Source: Lentisphaera sp. (GTDB lineage Bacteria > Verrucomicrobiota > Lentisphaeria > Victivallales > GWF2-50-93). Taken from it: a stretch of 6,372 nt of DNA. Below the pieces are notes generated by a model. The model saw only the letters and a program-made list of their open reading frames with translations, did not search any database and was not told the DNA's origin. Shown here in pieces: positions 1 through 5,721 of the stretch (positions are counted from its first letter, which is position 1; each line of letters opens with the position of its first letter). The stretch lies in NCBI GenBank assembly GCA_020721745.1, contig DYMC01000137.1, positions 1 to 6,372 on the forward strand, given 5' to 3'. The position numbers and the translations under genes were made by a program.

Positions 1-86
1 CGCATTTGCCACATCTACTTCGTTAGCTGCGGCTTGCAGTAGTTACTACAGCTTCGTCTTGCTGCCTCGTATCTGCGACAAATGCG
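1..86. repeat. Imperfect palindromic repeat at left window edge
   Basis: The outer arms CGCATTTG (1-8) and CAAATGCG (79-86) are perfect inverted copies. An 11-nt palindrome, GTAGTTACTAC (39-49), sits almost exactly at their shared centre. Between centre and ends the symmetry is patchy, so the element is a degenerate long palindrome rather than a clean hairpin. It lies just 3' of rfbB and has no convincing reading frame of its own. The bases after the right arm (GGCC) suggest that the true left end lies a few bases outside the window. This looks like a dispersed non-coding repeat, but only one copy is visible, so repetition in the genome is inferred. Confidence 0.5.
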
Positions 87-140
87 GCCAACTGCTTAAT
101 TTAGGATCATCACTGATGACATAGCAGGAAGGGTGCCATG

Positions 141-1172
141 TCATCTGTTCGAATACATCTTTTCGTAGTAGCCCTTGTATTCTCCGCTGCTCACGTGTTC
201 CAGCCATCCCTTGTTGCTGGAATACCATTTCACGGTGTCCGCCAGCCCCTTTTCGAACTCGTGCCGGGGCTTCCATCCGGTCTCCTTGTTCAGCTTCGTG
301 AAATCCATCGCGTATCTGCGGTCGTGGCCGGGCCTGTCCTTCACGAAGCTCACCAGCGATTCATCTCTCCCGCATTCCCTCAATATCGCCCGCACCAGGT
401 CCAGATTGGTAGTCTGGCAGGCGCCCCCGATGTTGTAGACCTCGCCGGCCCGGCCCTTCCTGCATACTTCCCACACGGCGCTGCAATGATCCTCCACGTG
501 GAGCCAGTCCCTCACCTGCATCCCGTCCCCGTAGACCGGAATCTTCCTGCCGTTGAAGGCATTGTTTATGCAAAGCGGAATCATCTTCTCGGGGAACTGC
601 ATGGGGCCGTAGTTGTTGGAGCAGCGCGTTACGACAGTGTCGAGGCCGTAGCTGTGGTGATAGGCTCTCGCGAGATGGTCGGCGGAGGCTTTGCTCGCGC
701 TATACGGCGAGTTCGGCCGTATCGGCGACTCCTCCGTGAAGGCCGCCTCCCCGGGGAGAAGGGACCCGTAGACCTCGTCGGTCGAAATCTGGACGAACCT
801 CGCCACCCCATGCCTCCTCGCCGCCTCCAGCAGGTTCAGGCAGCCAAGCACGTTGGTCTGGACAAAACTGTCAGGACTGTCCAGGGAACGATCCACATGG
901 CTTTCGGCGGCGAAATTTATCACGCATGCGATCCCGCCCCTGGCGAATACGGCGCCCACCCCGGCCTTGTCGCGTATGTCGCCATGCACGAATTCATGCC
1001 TGCTGTCTCCGAGAACGTCCGATAGGTTCTCGATATTCCCTGCGTAGGTGAGCGCATCGAAGTTAATGATTCTGGCCCGAGGCTCTGATCTCAAGAGGAA
1101 TTTCACGAAGTTCGCCCCTATGAAGCCGGCGCCGCCGGTGACAAGGATTTTCCCTTTTTTGTCCATTTCCAC
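141..1172 (-). CDS. rfbB: dTDP-glucose 4,6-dehydratase
   Basis: A cytoplasmic short-chain dehydrogenase/reductase enzyme (extended family) that uses bound NAD+ to convert dTDP-glucose to dTDP-4-keto-6-deoxyglucose. This is the second step towards dTDP-rhamnose and other deoxysugars of the cell surface. The 343 residues match the usual family length. Visible motifs are the nucleotide-binding TGGAGFIG (12-19), the acidic residue after the second strand in INFDALTYAGN (36-46), the catalytic TDEVYG (131-136), the YxxxK pair Y157/K161, NNYGP (186-190), RDWLHVEDH (221-229) and the sugar-nucleotide loop DRPGHDRRY (279-287). The GTG start at 1172 is preferred because AAGGAG lies 7 nt upstream; the ATG two codons inside would have a 13-nt spacer. 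It is the last gene of the folC cluster, 4 nt after its neighbour. The other dTDP-rhamnose genes (rfbA, rfbC, rfbD) are not in the window. Family assignment is secure; the final sugar product is unknown. Confidence 0.95.
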   Translation of the reverse strand: MEMDKKGKILVTGGAGFIGANFVKFLLRSEPRARIINFDALTYAGNIENLSDVLGDSRHEFVHGDIRDKAGVGAVFARGGIACVINFAAESHVDRSLDSPDSFVQTNVLGCLNLLEAARRHGVARFVQISTDEVYGSLLPGEAAFTEESPIRPNSPYSASKASADHLARAYHHSYGLDTVVTRCSNNYGPMQFPEKMIPLCINNAFNGRKIPVYGDGMQVRDWLHVEDHCSAVWEVCRKGRAGEVYNIGGACQTTNLDLVRAILRECGRDESLVSFVKDRPGHDRRYAMDFTKLNKETGWKPRHEFEKGLADTVKWYSSNKGWLEHVSSGEYKGYYEKMYSNR

Positions 1173-1176
1173 AAAA

Positions 1177-1506
1177 CTACTCCTTCATCAGGCTTTTCTT
1201 CTCCGCCTCGGCCCGCTCGGCCTCGATCTGCTTCTCTATGCCGATTATCTTGTCGTTGAGCAGCCTTATCTCTGGTTTCTGGTCGAGCTTGTTCGCCATC
1301 TTGGCGTGCAGCTCAAGTATCTGTTCGTGAAGAGCCTTCAGCTCCTCGTCCTCCGACACTGCCTTCTGGCGCAGTTTCGCCAGCTCCAGCATGTTCGCCT
1401 TGTGCTCCTTCAACAACTCCGCAAGTTTTTCCTCGGCGGCCATCGCAGAATCCGGAAGCGCAAGACATGACGCGAAAACAAGCAAGATGGCGATTATTCC
1501 TTTCAT
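1177..1506 (-). CDS. Small exported coiled-coil protein, function unknown
   Basis: A 109-residue protein that I do not recognise. Residues 1-23 form a classic signal peptide: a lysine, a hydrophobic core (IIAILLVFASCLAL) and a likely signal peptidase I site at AMA|AEE. A lipobox around C14 is poor because position -3 is Phe, so a soluble periplasmic product is more likely than a lipoprotein. The mature part is almost entirely charged helix, with heptad-like Leu/Ile spacing (LAELLKEHKANMLELAKL, LKALHEQILELHAKM, LLNDKIIGIEKQI) broken near QKPEI (77-81). This suggests two antiparallel or consecutive coiled-coil helices. The start ATG overlaps the folC stop as ATGA, and GGAG lies 6 nt upstream, so translation is coupled to folC. 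It may be a periplasmic chaperone-like or structural helper, but nothing in the sequence shows a specific role. Confidence 0.8.
   Translation of the reverse strand: MKGIIAILLVFASCLALPDSAMAAEEKLAELLKEHKANMLELAKLRQKAVSEDEELKALHEQILELHAKMANKLDQKPEIRLLNDKIIGIEKQIEAERAEAEKKSLMKE
1180..1185 (-). promoter_or_regulatory. Shine-Dalgarno AAGGAG fixing the rfbB GTG start
   Basis: AAGGAG on the minus strand lies inside the last codons of the preceding small gene, 7 nt before the GTG at 1172 and 13 nt before the ATG at 1166. The spacing favours GTG. Because the site is embedded in the upstream coding sequence, rfbB translation is likely coupled to that of its neighbour. Confidence 0.6.
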
Positions 1507-2834
1507 TTCTGTCTCCAGTTTATTATTTCATCTTCGGTAAGATACTCCCTCAAAGCCTCTCCCGCCAGATAAAACGACCCGGCAAGCAGCTTTATCCCGC
1601 TTTTTCCCCTCAAAGCCTCCCTCAGGGAGGAAGTCTTTGCAGGGATGGAGAACCCCAGCCCCCTGTAAAGCGAAAGCATCTCGTCCGGCGTAAACGCCTT
1701 TCGCGACGCGGCGACCGGAACGAAGAAAAACTCCTGCGAAATTCGCGAAAGTATCCTCAGATTGGCCCTCGCGTCCTTGTCCTTCAAGGCAGCGAATATG
1801 ACTGGCAGCCTCCGCCCCCCGAAATACAGGAGGATGTTGTCCGCAAGCCCCTTCAACGCCTGCGGATTGTGCCCGCCGTCTATTATCGTCCCGTCGGGCA
1901 TCATGCTCATCCGCCCGGCAAGGCTCGCGTCGGAAAGTCCCTCGACCGCCTTTTCGCGCTGGAATCCGAGCTTCCTCGAAAGCATGTCCAGCGCCTCGAG
2001 GGCCAAGGCCAGATTCCTCATCTGCTGAATACCGGGGAATAATATCCTGATCCGTTCACGGCCGTTCAACATGGTCTGGCCCTCGAATCCGCCTTTCCCG
2101 AAGGAGCCCTGGCGGACAATCTCCGCCTCCTTGTCGGCGAAGGACAAAGCGCTCCGCCTTTTCTCCGCGATGTGTCGTATCGCACTTCTTGCGCCGGCGC
2201 CGATGTTCTTTCCGCAGATGCATGGAACGCCGCGCTTGATGATACCGGCCTTCTCCGCTGCGATTTTCGCAACCGTGTTCCCGAGCTGTTTGCAGTGGTC
2301 CTTGCCGATGGAGGATATGATTGAAAGCTCCGGAGTCACGATGTTGGTGGAGTCGAGCCTGCCCCCGAGACCGCATTCCCACACGACGATGTCGGCCTTT
2401 TTCTCCTTGAAGAACATCAACGCCAGTATGGTCGCCGCCTCGAAATATGTCGGACGCCCCCCGGCCGAGACCACTCTTTCGACCACCCCCCTCGTCTTCT
2501 CTGCGAATTTCGCGAAGTCCGCCTCGGAAATGGCCTTCCCGTCCAGTCTGAATCTCTCGCGCGGTGAAACAAGATGCGGCGAAGTGTAGAGCCCCGTCCT
2601 GAGACCTGCCTTGCCCAGGGCCGCCGCCAGCATCGCGCAGACAGTCCCCTTCCCGTTGGTGCCCGCCACGTGGACGAAGCGCAGGCCGTCCTGCGGATTC
2701 CCTGCGAATTTCGCAAGCAGCCGCGTCTGCGCCAGCCCGAACTTCATCCCGAAGAATTCAAGCCCCGAGAAGAATTCGAGAGCGTCCCGGTAGTTTCCAA
2801 TCCGCAGTCCCATGTTCGTTTCTTTTAGGTTCAT
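1503..2834 (-). CDS. folC: Bifunctional dihydrofolate synthase / folylpolyglutamate synthase
   Basis: A cytoplasmic Mur-ligase-type ATP-dependent enzyme that joins glutamate to dihydropteroate and extends the polyglutamate tail of folates. With 443 residues from the ATG at 2834 it is normal family length. Motifs in order are the P-loop GTNGKGT (58-64), TSPHL (84-88), FEAATILA (131-138), the family signature ECGLGGRLDSTN (153-164), IGKDH (176-180), EKAGIIK (194-200), the hinge LAGRMS (306-311), DGGHNP (319-324) and the C-terminal LAGSFYLAGE (417-426). The start is uncertain. The ATG at 2834 lies only 6 nt after a terminator-like T-run. The ATG at 2813 (MGLRIGNY) has only a weak purine-rich stretch upstream but would also give a complete enzyme of 436 residues. 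It heads a cluster with the small exported protein (ATGA overlap) and rfbB. Function is confident; I cannot tell whether both activities are present. Confidence 0.95.
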   Translation of the reverse strand: MNLKETNMGLRIGNYRDALEFFSGLEFFGMKFGLAQTRLLAKFAGNPQDGLRFVHVAGTNGKGTVCAMLAAALGKAGLRTGLYTSPHLVSPRERFRLDGKAISEADFAKFAEKTRGVVERVVSAGGRPTYFEAATILALMFFKEKKADIVVWECGLGGRLDSTNIVTPELSIISSIGKDHCKQLGNTVAKIAAEKAGIIKRGVPCICGKNIGAGARSAIRHIAEKRRSALSFADKEAEIVRQGSFGKGGFEGQTMLNGRERIRILFPGIQQMRNLALALEALDMLSRKLGFQREKAVEGLSDASLAGRMSMMPDGTIIDGGHNPQALKGLADNILLYFGGRRLPVIFAALKDKDARANLRILSRISQEFFFVPVAASRKAFTPDEMLSLYRGLGFSIPAKTSSLREALRGKSGIKLLAGSFYLAGEALREYLTEDEIINWRQK

Positions 2835-2840
2835 TGCCTG

Positions 2841-2870
2841 AAAACAAAAACCGATTGCGATCGCAATCGG
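2841..2870 (-). terminator. Palindrome plus T-run just upstream of folC
   Basis: CCGATTGCGATCGCAATCGG (2851-2870) is a perfect 20-bp palindrome, able to form an 8-bp stem with a GATC loop. Read on the minus strand it is followed at once by TTTTTGTTTT (2850-2841), the form of a Rho-independent terminator. It would end transcription coming from the lipoprotein gene at 3068-3565. Its position 6 nt before the ATG at 2834 leaves no room for a separate folC promoter, so it may act as an attenuator or a leaky terminator. A protein-binding dyad is the alternative reading. Confidence 0.6.
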
Positions 2871-2877
2871 CCTGCGG

Positions 2878-2917
2878 GTAAATATTCACTGAAGTATGTC
2901 CTTCAGTGAATCTTTAC
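2878..2917. repeat. Long stem-loop
   Basis: ATTCACTGAAG (2884-2894) and CTTCAGTGAAT (2901-2911) are perfect inverted copies around the 6-nt loop TATGTC. Beyond a single T/C mismatch, GTAAA (2878-2882) pairs with TTTAC (2913-2917), giving a stem of about 17 positions. No T-run follows on either strand, so it is not an ordinary terminator. It belongs to the hairpin-dense island between folC and the lipoprotein gene. Confidence 0.65.
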
Positions 2918-2921
2918 ATCT

Positions 2922-2943
2922 GAGGCAATTTCAAAATTGCCTC
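2922..2943. repeat. Short stem-loop
   Basis: GAGGCAAT (2922-2929) and ATTGCCTC (2936-2943) pair around a TTCAAA loop; pairing can extend two further positions inward. It is separated by 3 nt from the outer arm of the neighbouring REP-like element. There is no T-run on either strand. Confidence 0.55.
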
Positions 2944-2946
2944 GAT

Positions 2947-3065
2947 GAGCTGATTTCAATGTTGGAGTTCACAGCTTCAGCTGTGTATCTTGTTGATAAT
3001 AAGACACAACTAAAGTTGTGAACTCCGACGGATTTACCCCGAATGCGGCGTTTTGAAATCAGCTC
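2947..3065. repeat. 119-bp element with 13-bp inverted ends enclosing the REP pair
   Basis: GAGCTGATTTCAA (2947-2959) and TTGAAATCAGCTC (3053-3065) are perfect 13-bp inverted copies flanking the two facing REP-like hairpins. The right arm ends 2 nt before the lipoprotein stop codon. The size and terminal symmetry resemble a miniature non-autonomous element, but I see no clear target-site duplication: TCGAT abuts the left arm and recurs only 6 nt beyond the right arm. It could also simply be the outer stem of a large RNA fold. Confidence 0.5.
2964..3026. repeat. REP/BIME-like pair of facing GGAG hairpins
   Basis: Two copies of a 22-nt unit face each other across a 19-nt spacer (2986-3004). 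Copy A, on the plus strand (2964-2985), reads GGAG-TT and then the hairpin CACAGCTTCAGCTGTG. Copy B, on the minus strand (3026-3005), reads GGAG-TT and then CACAACTTTAGTTGTG. The units agree at 19 of 22 positions. One difference lies in the loop; the other two swap a G-C stem pair for an A-T pair, so the hairpin is kept. A GGAG or GTAG head followed by a palindrome is the known form of REP sequences mobilised by REP-associated tyrosine (Y1) transposases, and inverted pairs form BIMEs. The transposase itself is not in this window. Confidence 0.7.
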
Positions 3066-3067
3066 TC

Positions 3068-3565
3068 CTATTCGATGGTGAAGCTGATCTTCTCCTGCCA
3101 GACCGCCACGTCCGATCCAGTCTTGGTCATCTTCATCATCCAGAGCATTTTCTTGCGGCCATCCTCCTCCTCGATGTCGCCGAATTCGCTGAACAACGAA
3201 TATTGCGCGTCCTCCTGCGCGGTCACGGGGCGCAGCATCTTCATCTTCACGAGATTCGCCCACAGCTCCATCGGCATATAGTTCACCTTCCCCTCGGCGG
3301 ACGCGATGAAGTCGTTGATCACCGGCGGCGGGTCCGAGATCGAGGCGGTGGAGACCGGATGGCATGACGAGACGATGGATGTGAGCATGTAGGAAACTGC
3401 CTCCTCCTGCGTCTTGTCGTTCTTCTGGTTGGCGGGCACATGGATCTGCCCGGCCAGAATCCCGTCGGGAGGCGGTTCACCCGGAGGAACGCTCCCGCAA
3501 GAGACAAGGAGGGCGGCGCAGACCGGAAGGCATGCTGTCCTCCAAATGACCCTCTTAAATTTCAT
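3068..3565 (-). CDS. Lipoprotein, possibly LpoB/CsgG-like
   Basis: A 165-residue protein that starts with a lipoprotein signal peptide: MKFKRVIWR, a hydrophobic stretch, and the lipobox LVSC at 20-23 with C23 as the acylated residue. Gly follows rather than Asp, which favours the outer membrane. A Pro-rich linker (PPGEPPPDG, 27-35) leads to a folded domain. The C-terminal part reads AQYSLFSEFGDIEEEDGRKK and then MLWMMKMTKTGSDVAVWQEK. This pattern of beta-hairpin strands ending in a VW-x-EK strand recalls the LpoB (penicillin-binding-protein activator) and CsgG-type periplasmic fold; the resemblance is from memory and is tentative. The chosen ATG (3565) gives a standard signal peptide. ATG 3580 and a longer in-frame extension to 3613 are possible, but the latter adds a polar segment unsuited to export. 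The gene is flanked downstream by the hairpin island and upstream by a 77-nt gap after hydF. No specific function can be assigned. Confidence 0.8.
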   Translation of the reverse strand: MKFKRVIWRTACLPVCAALLVSCGSVPPGEPPPDGILAGQIHVPANQKNDKTQEEAVSYMLTSIVSSCHPVSTASISDPPPVINDFIASAEGKVNYMPMELWANLVKMKMLRPVTAQEDAQYSLFSEFGDIEEEDGRKKMLWMMKMTKTGSDVAVWQEKISFTIE

Positions 3566-3618
3566 CCCCAGGCATTCCATGGTGTCGTCCGCAGGCCGAA
3601 GCCCGCGCTCCAATGATG

Positions 3619-3648
3619 ATAATCAACCTCGAAAAGCCGATTTTACAA
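3619..3648 (-). promoter_or_regulatory. Weak candidate promoter of the lipoprotein gene
   Basis: On the minus strand TTGTAA (3648-3643), overlapping the hydF stop codon, is followed after 18 nt by GATTAT (3624-3619). Both match the sigma-70 consensus only partly. The 77-nt gap allows a separate promoter, but read-through from hydF is equally possible. Confidence 0.22.
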
Positions 3649-4869
3649 TCCCGATCTCGACAGAAAGTCCGACATCTCCGGAAACGGACCCAGGCTCCGC
3701 CTCAATATGCCCATGAGATGCGCTATCAGCACCCCGTAGTTTGTGATGGGAACGGACTTTCCGCCGGCGGATTCGATCCTCGACTGCATGTTCTTCCGGT
3801 TGAACGTGCATGCTCCGCAGTGGACCACAAGCCCGTAGCCGGAAAGATCGTCCGGGAAGTCGTGCCCCTGGACATGTTTGAACTCAAGCTTCTTTCCGGT
3901 GAACTGCGAAAGCCAGCGCGGTATCTTCACCCTCCCTATGTCCTCGCCGACAGGATGATGCGAGCATGCTTCCGCGATCAGAACTTTGTCGCCAGACTTC
4001 AGCGACGAGACGGCGAGAGCCCCTTCCGCGAATTTCTCCAGATCCCCCTTCTGGCGCGCCATCAGTATGGAAAAGGATGTCAGCGGCACCGGCTCCGGGA
4101 CATCCGCCGAAACCTTCAGAAACGCCTGCGAGTCCGTTATCACGAGATCCGGCGGGGTCCTCAGTGTCTGCAGCGCGTGCTCGAGCTCCCTCTCCTTCAC
4201 GACCATGCAGTAGGCGTCGCCGTCGAGTATCTCCCTGATGGTCTGGACCTGCGGCAGTATAAGGCGTCCCTTCGGCGCCTCCAGATCTATGGGCACGACC
4301 AGCACGGCCATCTGCCCCGGCCCGAGCACGCCCGCGAGCAGGCTCTGGCTGGACACGGCCTCCGGAGCAAGCGACGCTATCATCCTCTTCAAGTCCTCGA
4401 TCCCGTCCCCTGTCTTCGACGACACGCTTGCGTGGGGGAGATTCCTCCTCTTCAGCTCCTCCAGAATTTTGGTGTCCGGCGCGGAGATGTCGGCCTTGCT
4501 GAAGACAACCATGCATGGGGTTTTTCTCTTGGCGAAAGTGTCGGACAGCATCTCCTCGAAGCCTGTCCATTTGTCTGGATCGGCCACGATAATGGCGAAA
4601 TCCGTCCGCGAGAATATCCGCCTCGTCTTCTCCGTGCGGAGCGCGCCCACCTCGCCCACGTCGTCCACCCCGGCGGTGTCTATGAACAGAACCGGCCCCA
4701 GCGGCAGGATCTCCATGGCCTTCTCCACCGGATCGGTAGTGGTGCCGGCATGGTCGGCCACTATTGAAACCTCCTGGCGGCATATCGCGTTGAGCAAGGA
4801 GGACTTTCCCGTGTTGCGCCTGCCGAATATGCCTATCTGGGTCCTCAGCCCTCTCGGTGTCTCCTTCAT
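3643..4869 (-). CDS. hydF: [FeFe]-hydrogenase H-cluster maturation GTPase HydF
   Basis: HydF is the cytoplasmic scaffold GTPase on which the 2Fe subcluster made with HydE and HydG is assembled and passed to the hydrogenase HydA. This copy has 408 residues, the usual length. The N-terminal G domain shows the P-loop GRRNTGKS (16-23), the GTTTDP switch region (42-47), DTAG (64-67), SKAD (124-127, a variant of NKxD) and SSK (150-152). A middle domain of about residues 175-290 would be the dimerisation region. The C-terminal cluster-binding part keeps the family ligands C302-S-H304 and H350-C351-G-A-C354, so the [4Fe-4S] site looks intact. The start at 4869 is chosen because homology begins there, GGAG lies 8 nt upstream, and the ATG overlaps the previous stop as ATGA. 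The frame stays open upstream to 5088 but that stretch is a shadow of the neighbour. hydE, hydG and hydA are not in the window. Confidence 0.95.
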   Translation of the reverse strand: MKETPRGLRTQIGIFGRRNTGKSSLLNAICRQEVSIVADHAGTTTDPVEKAMEILPLGPVLFIDTAGVDDVGEVGALRTEKTRRIFSRTDFAIIVADPDKWTGFEEMLSDTFAKRKTPCMVVFSKADISAPDTKILEELKRRNLPHASVSSKTGDGIEDLKRMIASLAPEAVSSQSLLAGVLGPGQMAVLVVPIDLEAPKGRLILPQVQTIREILDGDAYCMVVKERELEHALQTLRTPPDLVITDSQAFLKVSADVPEPVPLTSFSILMARQKGDLEKFAEGALAVSSLKSGDKVLIAEACSHHPVGEDIGRVKIPRWLSQFTGKKLEFKHVQGHDFPDDLSGYGLVVHCGACTFNRKNMQSRIESAGGKSVPITNYGVLIAHLMGILRRSLGPFPEMSDFLSRSGL

Positions 4870-5678
4870 CGCAGAGACTCCAGATGCCCTTTCAGAGCCT
4901 TGAAGCTGCAATGCGATTTCCGGGGCCAGAACGGAAAATCGCCGGTCCTGCGCAGGACATCCCCGTATTTGCGGTTGAAGCAGCCCCTCGCGGAGATAAA
5001 CTGCCCCCAGTGCCCGTATCCCCATCCCACGTCCTTGCAGTCGGGCCCCATGTTGTCCATCCATTCGGGAGGAAAAAGCTCGAGCCACTTCGGCAGCGAG
5101 TTCAGCCAGGTCTCGGTCTGCAAAGTGTCAGCTCCGTATTCTTTAGCGGCCTTGTCCATCAGATCGAACAGACAGGAGGGAAGGTATCCGGGATCCTCGA
5201 AGATGCTTCTCGGCGCCAATGCGTTCTTTATGTGGAAGGAAACTCTGCGAGGCTCCTCCTCCGAAGGCGCGTCGAACTTGAGACTTCCGCACTGGTATGT
5301 CCCGAACGCCGCCCAGTAGTCCCCATTGTGGTAGGAATTCTCGGCGCATGCCTTCAGGCTCCCCTCGCATAATCCGTAGCCGGCAGCCTCGAATTCATCC
5401 GCCGTCCCCCCGGATTTTCTCAAGCGCGAATATATCTCCGAGAGCCCGGCCTCTATCCCGGGCCAGGCGCGATGGCCATAGTTCACCGGGACCTTGTCCA
5501 GATAGGGAAGCTCCGGATCGGTCTTGCGCACGAGATCAACCCTCCCGCGCAACGCCTGGACGAAAGTCTCCCCAGGATGTTTATCGAGCCAGATCCAGAG
5601 AAAGAAAAGATCCAGACGCGCCGAATCCAGCACGTATCCGCAGTGGTCCTCGAATGAAATTGGCGGTTTGCTCCCCAT
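4866..5678 (-). CDS. Conserved-looking protein of unknown function, coupled to hydF
   Basis: A 270-residue, probably cytoplasmic protein that I do not recognise; no signal peptide or lipobox is seen. The hydrophobic LDLFFLWIWL (22-31) is short and followed by charge, so a membrane anchor is unlikely. The composition is striking: ten Trp, eight Cys (13, 104, 111, 130, 169, 214, 233, 257) and eight His. Aromatic-rich blocks near the end include TWLNSLPKWLELFPPEWMDN (190-209), GWGYGHWGQF (218-227), and a Cys/His stretch around SHCSF (255-259). Such blocks suggest a folded enzyme or ligand-binding protein rather than a spurious frame. The Cys residues do not form a CxxC or CxxxCxxC motif, so no iron-sulfur or radical-SAM site is evident. 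The stop overlaps the hydF ATG as ATGA, so both proteins are translated from one message. A role in hydrogenase assembly is possible but unproven. The start at 5678 lacks a Shine-Dalgarno and lies close to a -10-like box. Confidence 0.8.
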   Translation of the reverse strand: MGSKPPISFEDHCGYVLDSARLDLFFLWIWLDKHPGETFVQALRGRVDLVRKTDPELPYLDKVPVNYGHRAWPGIEAGLSEIYSRLRKSGGTADEFEAAGYGLCEGSLKACAENSYHNGDYWAAFGTYQCGSLKFDAPSEEEPRRVSFHIKNALAPRSIFEDPGYLPSCLFDLMDKAAKEYGADTLQTETWLNSLPKWLELFPPEWMDNMGPDCKDVGWGYGHWGQFISARGCFNRKYGDVLRRTGDFPFWPRKSHCSFKALKGHLESLR

Positions 5679-5686
5679 GGCCGCTT

Positions 5687-5714
5687 ATATTAGCCTCGTG
5701 GATGAAAAAAACAA
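5687..5714 (-). promoter_or_regulatory. Candidate promoter for the unknown gene-hydF operon
   Basis: TTGTTT (5714-5709) and TAATAT (5692-5687) are spaced by 16 nt on the minus strand. Transcription would begin at or within a few nt of the ATG at 5678, giving a leaderless or nearly leaderless message. This agrees with the absence of a Shine-Dalgarno sequence there. Confidence 0.45.
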
Positions 5715-5721
5715 TGCCGCC

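Noticed and set aside
22..28. GTTAGCT as an integron attC-type core site
   Set aside because: Does not fit GTTRRRY (C in a purine position), and there is no matching partner site or integrase.
107..119. TCATCACTGATGA stem-loop after rfbB as a terminator
   Set aside because: Only a 5-bp stem with no T-run on the minus strand. Too weak to call.
138..1025. 295-residue plus-strand open frame opposite rfbB
   Set aside because: Antisense shadow of a confidently identified gene in GC-rich DNA. Composition is Val/Pro/Arg/His-rich with no domain pattern.
2947..3065. CRISPR array
   Set aside because: The repeats are inverted, only two copies exist, and there is no regular direct-repeat and spacer pattern.
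3613..4767. 384-residue plus-strand open frame opposite hydF
   Set aside because: Antisense shadow: Arg/His/Leu-rich, no recognisable motifs, while the minus strand encodes an intact HydF.
4870..5088. 73-residue N-terminal extension of the HydF frame
   Set aside because: Overlaps the upstream gene in another frame and has no homology-like pattern. The 4869 ATG has a well-placed GGAG and an ATGA junction.
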